Positions 27,222 to 38,300 of a DNA stretch of 64,000 nt are shown here, one piece after another; positions within the stretch are counted from its first letter, which is position 1; each line of letters opens with the position of its first letter. The stretch is from Arion vulgaris. Lineage: Eukaryota > Mollusca > Gastropoda > Stylommatophora > Arionidae. The notes under the pieces were generated by a model. That model did no database searches and was not told the DNA's origin. It saw nothing but the letters and a program-made list of their open reading frames with translations. A program made the translations under genes and the position numbers. The stretch spans positions 66,973,274 through 67,037,273 of the forward strand of contig CM036758.1 in the NCBI GenBank assembly GCA_020796225.1, given 5' to 3'.

Positions 27222-28110
27222 AAGAGTTTTAGAGATAATAGTATGATTGATTGGAAGCAAGAGTTCTAGATATGATTGTATGATTGCTTGGAAGTAAAGA
27301 GTTATAGATATGATTGTATGATTGCTTGGAAGCAAAGAGTTCTAGATATGATTGTATGATTGCTTGGAAGTAAAGAGTTCTAGATATGATTGTATGATTG
27401 CTTGGAAGCAAAGATTTAGATATGATTGTATGATTGCTTGGAAGCAAAGACTTCTAGATATGATTGTATGATTGCTTGGAAGCAAAGACTTCTAGATATG
27501 ATTGTATGATTGCTTGGAAGCAAAGACTTCTAGATATGATTGTATGATTGCTTGGAAGTAAAGACTTATAGATATGATTGTATGATTGCTTGGAAGTAAA
27601 GAGTTATAGATATGATTGTATCAGTTGCTCGGACCATTTGCTGGATAGAGCAAATTTTTGGAAAAATCATGGATTTGGGTGATTATTTTTAATTTTAAAT
27701 AATAAAAGACCTACATTATTTATTGATGCCGGACTGACTTATACGAGCCGCCTCTGGATTGTATGATTGCTTGGAAGTAAAGAGTTCTAGATATGATTGT
27801 ATGATTGCTTGGAAGCAAAGACTTCTAGATATGATTGCCTGGAAGCAAAGACTTCTAGATATGATTGCTTGGCAAGCAAAGACTTTAGAAATATGATTGC
27901 TGGAAGCAAAGACTTCAGATATGATTGTATGATTGCCTGGAAGCAAAGACTTCTAGATATGATTGTATGATTCCCTTGGAAGCAAAGCTTCTAGATATGA
28001 TTGTATGATTGCTTGGAAGCAAAGACTTCTAGATATGATTGTATGATTGCCTGGAAGCAAAGACTTCTAGATATGATTGTATGATTGCTTGGAAGTAAAG
28101 AGTTACAGAA
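27222..28110. repeat. About 38-bp minisatellite, roughly 20 units
   Basis: The unit is TAGATATGATTGTATGATTG then CTTGGAAGCAAAGACTTC. Variants include AGTAAAGAGTTA. It is interrupted at 27622-27756 by a MITE; units just after 27830 are shortened. Confidence 0.93.
27622..27756. mobile_element. hAT-type MITE, 135 bp, in the 38-bp array
   Basis: It begins CAGTTGCTCGG and ends CGAGCCGCCTCTG (inward CAGAGGCGGCTCG). Exact 8-bp GATTGTAT flanks it at 27614-27621 and 27757-27764, and both sides are array sequence. Confidence 0.78.
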
Positions 28111-28263
28111 TATTGATGGCTTGAAACCACAAAGTTTTAAAAATGATAGTTATATATGTATATGTGCTAACAGGTTTTCAGAGAAGATAATATGATTCCC
28201 TTACAACCAGAAGTGTTTCAAGGAACTGAATCAATTAAGTGAATATGAAAATAGGTATATAGA

Positions 28264-28520
28264 GCTTCTTCTTCTTCAAACACTCCATATCGACCACTTG
28301 TTAACTACTCTCTGTGATTTGTATGTGATCTGAGCCTACGAACGATTGTACATTGTGCCAATTATGTGCTTACAAGTAGGCCAGCACATACGATTTCTGC
28401 GATGCATTTTATTTACTAGGGTAGCTTTCCTAGGTCCCTACCTCAGTCGCCTCTTACGATATGCCTTGTATGTCACAATGTTACTACTCTTTTCTTCTCT
28501 TGTGAGCCCTGACAATATGT
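28264..28520 (-). mobile_element. SINE A, minus-strand copy
   Basis: CTTCTTCTTC tail, ACTCCATATCGACCACTTG, GCTTACAAGTAGGCC, GGGTAGCTTTCCTAGG, CCTCAGTCGCCTCTTACG, then GAGCCCTGACAATA. Confidence 0.9.
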
Positions 28521-28737
28521 TTACAAGAGTACATAGAACAGTTTGAATATGGTCACTTTGATTAGTAAGTATTATGTGTCTGATATTTATCAAGTGTCTC
28601 TGCCATAGTAAAACTAATGTTTATACCTATTTGAATATTCATTTCTTTTAATAAAGTTTCTGTTTTGTTAGCAATGTTAGTGTGTTATCGATAATTAACA
28701 TAACTGAAAATGTACTTTTATTTGTTTCATATTTTTT

Positions 28738-29241
28738 ATTTCTTCTTCAATGCTCCATATCGACCACTTGTTAACCACTCTGTGTGATGTGTATGTGATC
28801 TAATCATAAGATCGATTGCACGTCGTGCCAGTTATCGCACCTACAAGTAGGCCAACACATCTAATTTCTGTGACGCTTTTTATTTACTAGGGTAGCTTCC
28901 CTAGATCATGTTCTTAGATCAGGCGAAAAGAGACTAAATCAACAAGTCCTTATGTGGTCACCAGTTGGGAAAGAAAACGTGAAAGACCTAAGACCACTCT
29001 TCGAAGAACACTCCTACAAGTAAACTATTGGGATGAAAAACCATACAAGATCTCCAACTGCTAGCAACGAACAGTATCACATGGAGATCTAAAACCTCTG
29101 CCCTATGTGCCGCCTTTGGGACGAATGGAACAAAAACTAACTACCTTCCCTATGCTCCTACCTCAGTCACCTCTTATGACATGCTGTGTAGGTCGCAGTG
29201 TTACTATTCTTTGCTCCCTTGCAAACCCCTGTAACACACGG
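28738..29241 (-). mobile_element. SINE A, minus strand, split by a LINE tail
   Basis: The left part ends in GGGTAGCTTCCCTAG (28897-28911) and the right part resumes with CTTCCCTATGCTCCTACC at about 29146. The insert lies between. Confidence 0.85.
28912..29144 (+). pseudogene. LINE 3' tail inserted in SINE A
   Basis: The plus strand encodes the GKENVKDLRP and CALCAA-type ending that matches 8640-8870. Similar sequence CTTCCCTA stands before and after it, as expected for a target-site duplication. It is 5'-truncated to about 230 bp. Confidence 0.75.
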
Positions 29242-29606
29242 AAGATATATTTCGATATGGTGGAACAGGTTAGTACAACTCATAGAATATTCATTTCTCA
29301 AAGTGAACAGACAAGGTTGTGGAATCAATTCGTACAAATAATGTCCCAAAAGTGAGGAAAGAAATTGGCACTTCTAACTCCCCACATTATTTGGCTCAGA
29401 ACATGTGAAGTGACAGGCTCTTCACACCTTACTGTCTGCAATTACTGCCAGACATTTTATTTTGATATGATGAAATTGTACACCCAAGAAACTCCTGAAA
29501 TGCATTCATCAGATGGATCCATCTTTTCTTTCTTTTCTTCAATCTTGTTTTGCCTCACAGCGTCAGGATTTCTCAATAACGTCATTGAAAATAGGATTTC
29601 CTAGTA
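29242..29606. other. Intergenic, nothing recognised
   Basis: Short open frames (about 80 codons) without resemblance to a family. Confidence 0.45.
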
Positions 29607-29607
29607 G

Positions 29608-29713
29608 GCGCATAACTGCCAAAACGCACAATCGCTCTTAGGCTCAGATAACATACAAATCACACAGAGTGATTAACAAGTGGTCGATTTGGAGCGTTTG
29701 AAGAAGAAGAAGA
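29608..29713 (+). mobile_element. SINE A, 3' half only
   Basis: It starts at GGCGCATAACTGCCAAAACG and runs through GCTCTTAGGCTCAG to the GAAGAAGAAGA tail. Confidence 0.85.
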
Positions 29714-29944
29714 TTTGACTGTGGCTTGCAGAACAAATGTTAACAATTGTATGACTCTGAAGAGCCTTCAGGTGCAAGTTCATCTGGATGAAGACTCTGA
29801 ACACCAGTATGGAAACCAATAAAGTTGGGCTCAGACAGCTCGCTGATACAAAGCATGACAGAAAAACATAATAAAAAGTACAAAATATCACCTCCCCACT
29901 CCCCTTACTTCCAACAAGTCTATTACTTCTCAATACTATCAGGA

Positions 29945-30515
29945 TTCATGGTTTTGCCGTGACTAAGAGCAGTCTCACTATGGAAATCATGGCGGTTACC
30001 AAAGCGATGATTTGGCTAGAATCACAGACTTTTATCCATGCATGTTTTCTCAGTGACTCAATGAGTATGCTCAGGAAGATTAAACAGGATGGGCTAGGAG
30101 ACATTGGATAGAATCGCTGGGAGGTCTAAGCTGACAAAGATCAGTTTTATTTTTGTGCCAGGACATGCAGGTGTAAGGGGAATGAACGTGCGGATAGGCT
30201 TGCAGGTATGGCTGCTGTCCAAAGCGGACGAGCAATGGACCAGGCTGATATTATAAATTCCTTAAGGGAGAGAGGGCGTGTACATGATTCACGTAATAGC
30301 GGTGCATCCACAACACTAACCAGACTGCAAGAACTCAAAGTTAAGTGTTGTGTAGCTCGACAAGAACGCTATGCTGGCAGACAAAGAAGAATTGTAAACC
30401 AACAAAGAACTGGTGTCGTTAGTCACCACACGCTGATGGACATACTGAGGGAGAGATCGGAGCACTTATGGACTAATTTGTTCGACGTGCAGTGATGGTG
30501 ATCCGACGACTAAAC
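29945..30515 (+). pseudogene. LINE RNase H domain and C-terminal tail
   Basis: This is the best copy in the window. It reads SSLTMEIMAVTKAMIWLE (RNase H glutamate), FLSDSMSMLRKI (aspartate), FVPGHAGV and a following ERADRLAG (histidine/aspartate box). The frame from 30208 then reads QADIINSLRERG, LQELKVKCCVARQE and SHHTLMDILRERSEHLW. The 3' end has ACTAA units at about 30510. One base is missing near 30180. Confidence 0.85.
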
Positions 30516-30639
30516 TAAACTAAACTATCAGGATGCCACCATTAGCATAAGTGATTTCAGGTATTAAGCCATTGGAACTCAAGGCTTTTATGTGCTGGGA
30601 CACATCACTTGTCCTGGGACATTAAAAACAAATTGAACT

Positions 30640-30895
30640 GGAGGAGGGGGGAGAACTTGCTAAAGATTGAGAGTATTTCAGGTGGACTGTGATGACAGTA
30701 ACATTCTGCAAAAGGACAGAGAAGAATATTATGGGAAGATATCTTGGAAGGCAGAGAAAGATAACATTTGTATAGAACTTGCTAAATATTGAGAGTATTT
30801 CAGGTGGACTGTGATGACAGTAACATTCTGCAAAAGGACAGAGAAGAATATTATGGGAAGACATCTTGGAAGGCAGAGAAAGATAACATTTGTAT
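30640..30895. repeat. 124-bp tandem duplication
   Basis: AGAACTTGCTAAAGATTGAG at 30650 and AGAACTTGCTAAATATTGAG at 30774 start two nearly identical units ending GATAACATTTGTAT. Confidence 0.92.
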
Positions 30896-31007
30896 TTATT
30901 TGTCTTCACCTTTCAACTCCCAGTGGAGCACAGGTCTTCAACAAACTTCTCCAAGTTTTTTTTTTTTTTAAAACTAATGTGTCTTTGGACTAAGATTTCC
31001 AGCCCCA

Positions 31008-31385
31008 ACACCTGCCCTCCTTAGCCGCCTCTTACAACTTACTTGGCAGGTACACATTGCTGCATATTCTTCTCTCCCCTTGAGCCCCGGCAGCACACAT
31101 GCGGACACTTGCCCTAGTCGCCTCTTACAGCATGCCTTGTAGGTCGCATTCAGTGCCGTGCGATGATACAGAGAGGCGGTCGCATCAGGCGGCACCGTAA
31201 GTAGGACGGCATAAGCAGTAAAATCAAAATCACAATTGAAGGTTATTTTAATGGAAAAAAATTTAAGGGGAGACATTTTGAAATCTTGCATCAAACTGAG
31301 AAAATATGCCTCAAGGTCCTGGTCGCATTGCTACTATTCTTTGCTCTCCTTGCTGGCCCGGCAACACACAGGTGAACATGTGTGT
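31008..31385 (-). mobile_element. Two partial SINE A/B 5' halves, one split by a hAT MITE
   Basis: 31008-31098 and 31099-31385 both carry the GCCTCTTAC...GGTCGC and GAGCCC.GGCA.CACAC start of the family in reverse. The second is interrupted at 31151-31321. Confidence 0.75.
31151..31321. mobile_element. hAT-type MITE, 171 bp
   Basis: It begins CAGTGCCGTGCGATG and ends CAAGGTCCTG. Exact 8-bp GTCGCATT stands at 31143-31150 and 31322-31329, and removing the insert and one copy restores the SINE sequence. Confidence 0.85.
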
Positions 31386-31539
31386 TAAGACTCCATCAAG
31401 AACAAAGAAACAAAAATGCATAACCAGTAAGTTACTGTAATCAACTACATACAAACACACAATTTGACATCTTTAAAGAGATCAAGTCAGTTCTTTTGAT
31501 ATCGTATCCAGATATAGTTATGGTCATTTTCAGAAATGA

Positions 31540-32170
31540 AATTTGTAAATCTGTTACGTTCTGTCACAAAGGGAAGTTCAATAAATAAAGATATGGTAGC
31601 TATTACACTCAGGAGGAAAAATAATAAGAGAGGCCAGTGGGGCCTACGTGACAACCACAAGTATGTTGACAATGGAGGTTCAGGCGGTGAAATGGTTGGC
31701 ATCTCATAACTACTCTCGTGTTTTCATACTCAATGACTCCATGAGCGTAAAGTCGAATCAGAAATGGTGAGACGAAACTGGATAGAGGTACTGGTACAGA
31801 CAATGATCAGAGAAATCAGTTTCATTTTTTACCCCAGGCACGCAGGAGTTAGTGGTAATGAACGAGCTGATAGATTGGCTGACTTGACTACAATATCAGA
31901 GGGGGATGCCATGAACCGAAATGATATTCTTAACGCATTGAGTCTTTCCGAATAAAGGAGTTTCAGTGTTGTAAATCCCACTAGCTGACCAGATTGAGAG
32001 ATTGGTGCAGCCCGAAAAGAACGACATACCAATTATGCAAAGAGATTGATTAATCAACATCGAACTGGCGTGTTTGGCCGCTGGACGCTGCTGGATTTGT
32101 TGAAGCGGAGATCGGAGCACCTATGGACATGTCCGGAGTTCTATGATGATAGTCCTCTTATAACTGATAA
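31540..32170 (+). pseudogene. LINE RNase H domain and tail, degenerate
   Basis: The frame from 31764 reads EISFIFYPRHAGVSGNERAD, then RLADLTTISEGD and RNDILNALSL. The tail runs through AATCAACATCGAACTGGCG and GGAGCACCTATGGACATG and ends in ATAACTGATAACTGAT. Confidence 0.75.
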
Positions 32171-32411
32171 CTGATGGTAGCTATAAAAGGTTGTCCTAGT
32201 TCATATTCTTGTTTTATTTATGAGACTATCACTGCAGTGTACATGGGTCATCAGTAAACACTCTCACAAAAGTACTATACTGAACAATTCTAAAATTCTC
32301 TACATCTGTTCTCTGTCCTTCCCAATATCACAACCTATAGAACATATTTCTTCTATATGTTCTTTGACGTCATCATTTCTCTCATTCTCTGAGTATTAAG
32401 AATTCAATCAA

Positions 32412-33186
32412 TCAAGTGCCATGCCTGCCGGCGTAGGCGATCATGTCTCTCCACAACTCTCTTTGCTTGGTGCATGTAATCAGTTCTGACGTCGATATTT
32501 TGTCGAACCATGATGTCAGGCCATCCAACATCTTCTCGCATTGTCTTCCACGATCTCTCCTTCCCTGAATTGTACCTGTAGTCACCAAATGTTCACTTCG
32601 CATTATATGCCCGAAGAACCTTGATTGTCGGATTCTTATTCTTTTGATAAGGTTTCTTTGTGTGCAGACCTGATTTAAAACCTCCACGTTTGTTTTCTTT
32701 GCTGTCCATGGAATTCTCAACATTCTACTGTAAAGCCACATCTCTGTGGCTTCCAATGATCGTATTGATTGTTTGTTCAGTGTCCATGATTCGCTGCCAT
32801 ACATAATAATTGGTTCAATATAGCATTGGAGTACTCGTTTTCGCAGTGTCATTGGTAGTGAGTTCACGCATAGTGTGTTTTTCATTTTCATAAAGCTGCT
32901 TTCGTTTGAGCTATTCTTCTCCTAATCTCTGTTGTACATCTCATCTTCCATCTGATGTTAAGAATGTTCCTAGATACTTGAATCGATGGACTTGTTTCAG
33001 TGTTGTGTTATTTATTTTGATATTGCATGTTGGTGTTTCTTGTTTCTTGAAGACAACCATAACCTCTGTTTTCTTTATATTCATGCTTAATCCTTTCTTT
33101 TCACTTTCTCTCACTAGTATGTCTATCAAGTCTTGCAGAACGTGTATTAAGAATACCTTTTGCATATTCATCTTTTTTGACATCAT
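32412..33186 (-). pseudogene. LINE reverse transcriptase, C-terminal half
   Basis: The upstream frame (33186-32941) reads LIDILVRESEKKGLSMNIKK, TEVMVVFKK and HRFKYLGTFLTSDGR, the palm end and thumb. The downstream frame (32891-32412) continues RKRVLQCYIEPIIMYGSESW, LRIPWTAKKTNVEVL, SRFFGHIMRSEHL and TKQRELWRDMIAYAGRHG. A frameshift or small loss near 32900 separates them. The YxDD box lies further upstream and is missing. Confidence 0.9.
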
Positions 33187-33214
33187 AATAATTTCTCTGT
33201 ACCTTTATACATTA

Positions 33215-33365
33215 CATAGGGCCTGCAAGAAATGTGTCCATACCGCTCTATCCTGGCAACTTGCTCGATCTCCTCCATGGAACTGAGACCAGTATTTCTT
33301 GTCTCTCTCAGCAAAGTTCGTTTCAGGGTCTCCTTAGGTCGTCCTCTGGATCGAGGGAGAGCTAC
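33215..33365 (-). pseudogene. LINE tail, second family
   Basis: The minus strand reads RSRGRPKETLKRTLLRETR, then SSMEEIEQVARI. It is the closer match of the degenerate copy at 25905-26255. Confidence 0.75.
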
Positions 33366-33419
33366 AAGTAGTGGTAGTAGTGCAAGCACAGAAATGTAAG
33401 ACAGGTCCAAAACCCTGAA

Positions 33420-34070
33420 CAAAATTAACGCATCTCCTGGCCGATGTTCGACAAAAAATTACTCAAATGCAAGGCAAACGCAAGAAAAAGCAGCGTACGA
33501 GGTCAGTGAACGACTCCTCCGGAGCCAATGGCCGCACCACAATTGCCAGCTCTGGGCAAGTTTCTCTGAGAACACTTTAACGCATCATGACGACACAGGG
33601 GAAGATTGCAGTAAACTCCGTATCGGAGGTCAAGCGCGGATACAGCTATTGAGTAAGGTTGGCCGGACGTAAATCCTAAAGTGGCGTTCTAGGGCCTAAC
33701 GAAACTGCCCTCCTGGGACAACCGGGCAAGGTCTGTTGCCGTCCCCGGAAGGACTGGGGGTGATATTGGCGAGCGCAAAATGTTACTTACGTTGACAGCG
33801 CCGATTGAAACGACCTCTGGATCATCTGTGTGCAGTCCCAGTCCAGTATGTCCCGGGGACAGGAAAAATGCAGAGTACAAACTGCAAATTGCCAAGTGCC
33901 GATACGCGTCTCGAAAAGACAGAGAATGTTCCTACTCCGTAAATAAACTCACAGTGGTCGAAAAGTAAGGCCGACAATGTAGTGGTTTGACAGGTCGACC
34001 AAATCTAAACAGTTGCCAAGGTCGACACTTTTCACGGCGCATGCATGGGTGAATGTTTGTGTCAGTAGCC
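33420..34070. other. GC-rich, CpG-rich unclassified stretch
   Basis: The composition is clearly richer in GC and CpG than the flanks. There is no long frame; the longest piece on the plus strand (33780-33968) has no family match. It may be a LINE 5' UTR or a gene edge; I cannot decide. Confidence 0.4.
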
Positions 34071-34084
34071 ACTCCAGGGGTTTT

Positions 34085-34215
34085 GTCACCGCCATGACCA
34101 ATCTGTCATAATTTTGTCTCCGCCATGACCAATCTGTCATAATTTTGTCTCCGCCATGACCAATCTGTCATAATTTTGTCTCCGCCATGACCAATCTGTC
34201 ATAATTTTGTCACAA
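34085..34215. repeat. 31-bp minisatellite, four units
   Basis: The unit is CCGCCATGACCAATCTGTCA then TAATTTTGTCT. Confidence 0.93.
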
Positions 34216-34373
34216 ATCTAGTGAACCGTAGCCAAGTACGTGTTACATGTTTCTTCGTGTATTAGATCTTATCTTTTTGTCACTGTGAGTGTGTGCGCTC
34301 ATGCTAACTCGAGCCTTGCTATCAGGAAGAATCTCCTTTAGCTGCAACGATGATTTCTACTGATTGTCAAATA

Positions 34374-34631
34374 CAGGGTGTTCAAGATAAAAGCATCCCG
34401 TGAATGGAGCTAATCTGACATATATGTATGGAAATGAGAAGGTTCAGTTATGACGTAGTATAGGTTAAGGTTGTGTGACGGTGTGTAATTGTAGTGCGGG
34501 AAGGGGCGATGAACAAATGTGACGTAGGACGAGCTAGTCAGAACCGGTTTAAATAGTAAAAAAACACAACTCAATGTGTACCTGGCAACTTTCGAATTGT
34601 CAATGGGGCTGCAATTATCTTGAACACCCTG
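34374..34631. mobile_element. mariner-type MITE, 258 bp
   Basis: The ends are CAGGGTGTTCAAGATAA and its exact inverse TTATCTTGAACACCCTG, with TA on both sides (34372-34373 and 34632-34633). No transposase. Confidence 0.88.
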
Positions 34632-34639
34632 TATCTTTG

Positions 34640-35845
34640 ACTTATTAAAACTGTTCAACGTGTTTACTTCATTATATTATTCTGTTGCATCTCAGTTTTT
34701 CAGTTACTGGTTTTTAAATAATCAGAATGCACCTAGTTTTTTTGTTTTTTGTTTTGTTTTTTTGTGGGGGAGGGGGTTGGCGGTTAGTTATCAGATACAC
34801 TCTCACCTTGACCTTTTGTGTAGATCAAATGTTCATACCGTTATAGTCTTTCTCAGTACGTCCCATCTTTAGCGATAGATAAATCCCATGTGTCAATGAT
34901 AATTACTAAACTATTCGGTCGCAGCACTTCGGGCAGGGGATTATGTACTGTTGATCATGTCATTACACGCAGAACTAACAGTTAAGTTTAACGTCGACTC
35001 AACTTACGTATTGCTAGACTAGGCATTGGATGTCGGAAAAAATAAGGGTAACGAATCCTGTGTTTGCCCATTTTTTGGGAAGCTCTTAATACTTGCACAC
35101 TGTCTGTTTATTGAACATAACCATTGCTTCGGTTGCTTCCCCTGGCGTTCTTAAAACAAACAAAAAATCAGTGTTCTCATCTCTCAAACCTATAATATAC
35201 ACACTCTTAAATATAACCTATTACAGTCAGAATACAGTAAGACTTCTGGCATGTTTTCTTTAACCTGCAATTTACCACGTTCTAAATACCCTCAAAGCAG
35301 GTAATTGAACTTGATGATAAACACATGATATCAAATATGTATTTGTCAGGTAATTTACTCATCAATAACTACTTCGAGTACATTCTTACACACAGAAATA
35401 TCATTGATTGTGAGGAACGCACGGTATGATAACCTCAAATATAGTTCTATCTTCTCTGAATTTGGTTTTGTAATTTGTATATTGCTGATCATATCATTAC
35501 ATGCAGAACTATAATTTAAGTTTAACACCAACTAAACCTGCCTGCAGCCATAATTATCTTATCGAAAATTACCCATTTAGATATGTCAAGAAAGAAATAC
35601 GTTAAGTAATATATTATTGTATATCTATTAGTTTTTAACATACGTCAATTCTATTAAAAAGCTCAACACAAATATAACTTTAAATCAGCAGAAATATGTT
35701 TTATAACATTCTTATAGTTTGTTGTTCGTTTGTCAGAACCTCCTAACACATACACAAATTTCATTGTTGGGTGTATTTAGACAACGTTTCGGAATTTGTT
35801 AACAGTCTACAATCTGACAGTTGTTATATTTTCTTTGCATGTTCA
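34640..35845. other. AT-rich intergenic, nothing recognised
   Basis: No gene. Two pieces (about 34935-35010 and 35470-35540) share GATCATGTCATTACACGCAG-like sequence, a distant internal duplication. Confidence 0.45.
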
Positions 35846-35849
35846 AATC

Positions 35850-36289
35850 TCCAATACTAGTGATCTCTCAGTTAGATATAGCCTCTCATGCTTTCAAATT
35901 ATCATCACACCCAGTGATCTCACAGTTAGATATAGTCTCCCATGCTTTCAAATTATCATAACACCTAGTGATCTCACAGTTAGATATAGTCTCCCATGCT
36001 TTCAAATTATCATAACACCTAGTGATCTCACAGTTAGATATAGTCTCCCATGCTTTCAAATTATCATAACACCCAGTGATCTCACAGTTAGATATAGTCT
36101 CCCATGCTTTCAAATTATCATAACACCCAGTGATCTCACAGTTAGATATAGTCTCCCATACTTTCAAATTATCATAACACCCAGTGATCTCACAGTTAGA
36201 TATAGTCTCCCATGCTTTCAAATTATCATAACACCCAGTGATCTCACAGTTAGATATAGTCTCCCATGCTTTCAAATTATCATAACACC
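35850..36289. repeat. 54-bp minisatellite, left part, 8 units
   Basis: The unit is CACCCAGTGATCTCACAGTT, AGATATAGTCTCCCATGCTT and TCAAATTATCATAA. It continues at 45421 on the other side of the LTR element. Open frames on both strands come from the 54-bp period and are not genes. Confidence 0.95.
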
Positions 36290-38300
36290 TGTAACCGTCA
36301 AGGGCCTTTCTACTGTAATCCTGTGTTCTATCCTTGGGTCAACGGCACCATTTAAATGTAGCCGTCAAGGCTTGACCTATTATCTTTTATCTTTCGTCAC
36401 TGCACCATTTAATGTAACCGTAAATGCTTCTTCAATGCTTGATATCCTCGGTCACTGCACCATTTAATGTAACCGTCAAGCTTGCCTATGAGCTGCTGGA
36501 CTATCCTATGTCACGGTACCATTTATGTAATCGTATGATCTGAGTTACTGCTACATAAACACTACTAACTCGACAACTATCACACTCTAACATAGAATAT
36601 AATCCAATTTAAAACGACTGTCAAAGATATTATGTCTCTATGTGAGAATCATTCTGATTCTCAACTTTTATTTATTCATTTGCTTATTTCAATACAAAAA
36701 TATACATTCATATATATAAACATGCAAATCAGTTGATTATTTATGGTTCTGTTTAGCATTTGTCAATTTCTCCATATCTAAATTTAAAACAACCAATCTT
36801 CCTGAAAAAAATATATATAAAGTATATTACCTCATCATATTAAGACACCTCTATATAAAAAAATACAACCGTAAATATAATCGTATTAAATATTATGGTC
36901 TACTTATCTCTTCTGCCAAAAAATATGAACATGAATGTTTCTGTTCAGAAGTCCTTGAGTATGTCCCTTTTATTTGAAATGTCTCCTTTTCGATCGAACC
37001 GCCTTGAATATTTCTTGTTTATGTCTTTTTTCTATTAGTTGCAACTGTTCTATTTAGGTCAAGTCAACCCCTCAGGGCTGTCTTGTTGATAATACTAAGT
37101 TCTGGCGTCGTCACCAACTGTAGACTACCAAGCACTGGTTAGCTTGAATGATGTCACTATCTGTAGACTACCAAGCACTGGTTAGCTTGAATGATGTCAC
37201 TATCTGTAGACTACCAAGCACTGGTTAGCTTGAATGATGTCACTATCTGTAGACTACCAAGCACTGGTTAGCTTGAATGATACCACCAACTGTAGACTAC
37301 CAAGCACTGGTTAGCTTGAATGCTGTCACCAACTGTAGACTACCAAGCACTGGTTAGCTTGCATGATGTCACTATCTGTAGACTACCAAGCACTGGTTAA
37401 TCTTTCCTCCTATCAATTAACTGTCTGTTACTGTCTCAGGACTACCTAACTGCCTGTTCCTGGGTACCTCTCTGTCCCTCCGTCTCTGTGAAGTGTGTGA
37501 GCAAGTCTCTCTCTGTAGACTACCAACCACTGGTTAATCTTTCCTCCTATCAATTGACTGTCTGTTACTGTCTCGGGACTACCTAACTGCCTGTTCCTGG
37601 GTACCTCTCTGTCCCTCCGTCTCAGTGAAGTGTGTGTGCGAAGTCTCTCTCTGTAGACTACCAAGCACTGGTTAATCTTTCCTCCTATCAATTAACTGTC
37701 TGTTACTGTCTCGGGACTACCTAACTGCCTGTTCCTGGGTACCTCTCTGCCCCTCGGTCTCTGTGAAGTGTGTGTGCGAAGTCTCCTGACCAACTGTCCC
37801 TCTACCAAGTCTGTGCGAAGATGTTCTATATCTACAAAAAGCCTTCTATTTAACCACTGGCAATTTTCTTTGTATCCAAATCAGTCATTGTCCTAGAATA
37901 TAATTCTCGCGGTCAAATCTAGTTGCTGGTTGGGAAAATCCCAGCTATTTTGATATTTGTGACCTATGGAATTTCTAGAAAACAAGAATACAATTAACCC
38001 TAAGTTGACTGCAGGAGAAAGAAAGGCAGGGCATAAGTTCAAACCTAGTTAAGGAAATACCCACCAAAATTTATATTTGTGACGGACACTCACCCAGACG
38101 TTCAAAAAGAATACAATTAACCTCAACTTAGCTGCATGAGAAAGAAAACAGGGGCATAAATCTTCTTCTAGTTAAGAAGAAGTCTCATTGCTAACATATC
38201 TGGTCTGTAATTATATGTTCCACCACCCAGGTATATTGTTACCCCTTTGGTTAATTGAAAAAGAGCAAGGGGAAAACATGGTGTCATATTCCCTGCTACA
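36290..38300 (-). repeat. 3' LTR (left copy), 2.0 kb, with internal minisatellites
   Basis: It contains seven units of 48 bp (CTGTAGACTACCAAGCACTG, GTTAGCTTGAATGATGTCAC) at 37115-37395 and three larger units of about 130 bp at 37400-37790. The outer end (36290-36500) holds shuffled short repeats around CACCATTTAATGTAACCGTC. Confidence 0.92.

Noticed and set aside
35796..36467. Frames of 129-223 codons over the 54-bp array (also 45358-45834)
   Set aside because: Shadows of the 54-bp period, open on both strands; no start context or family resemblance.
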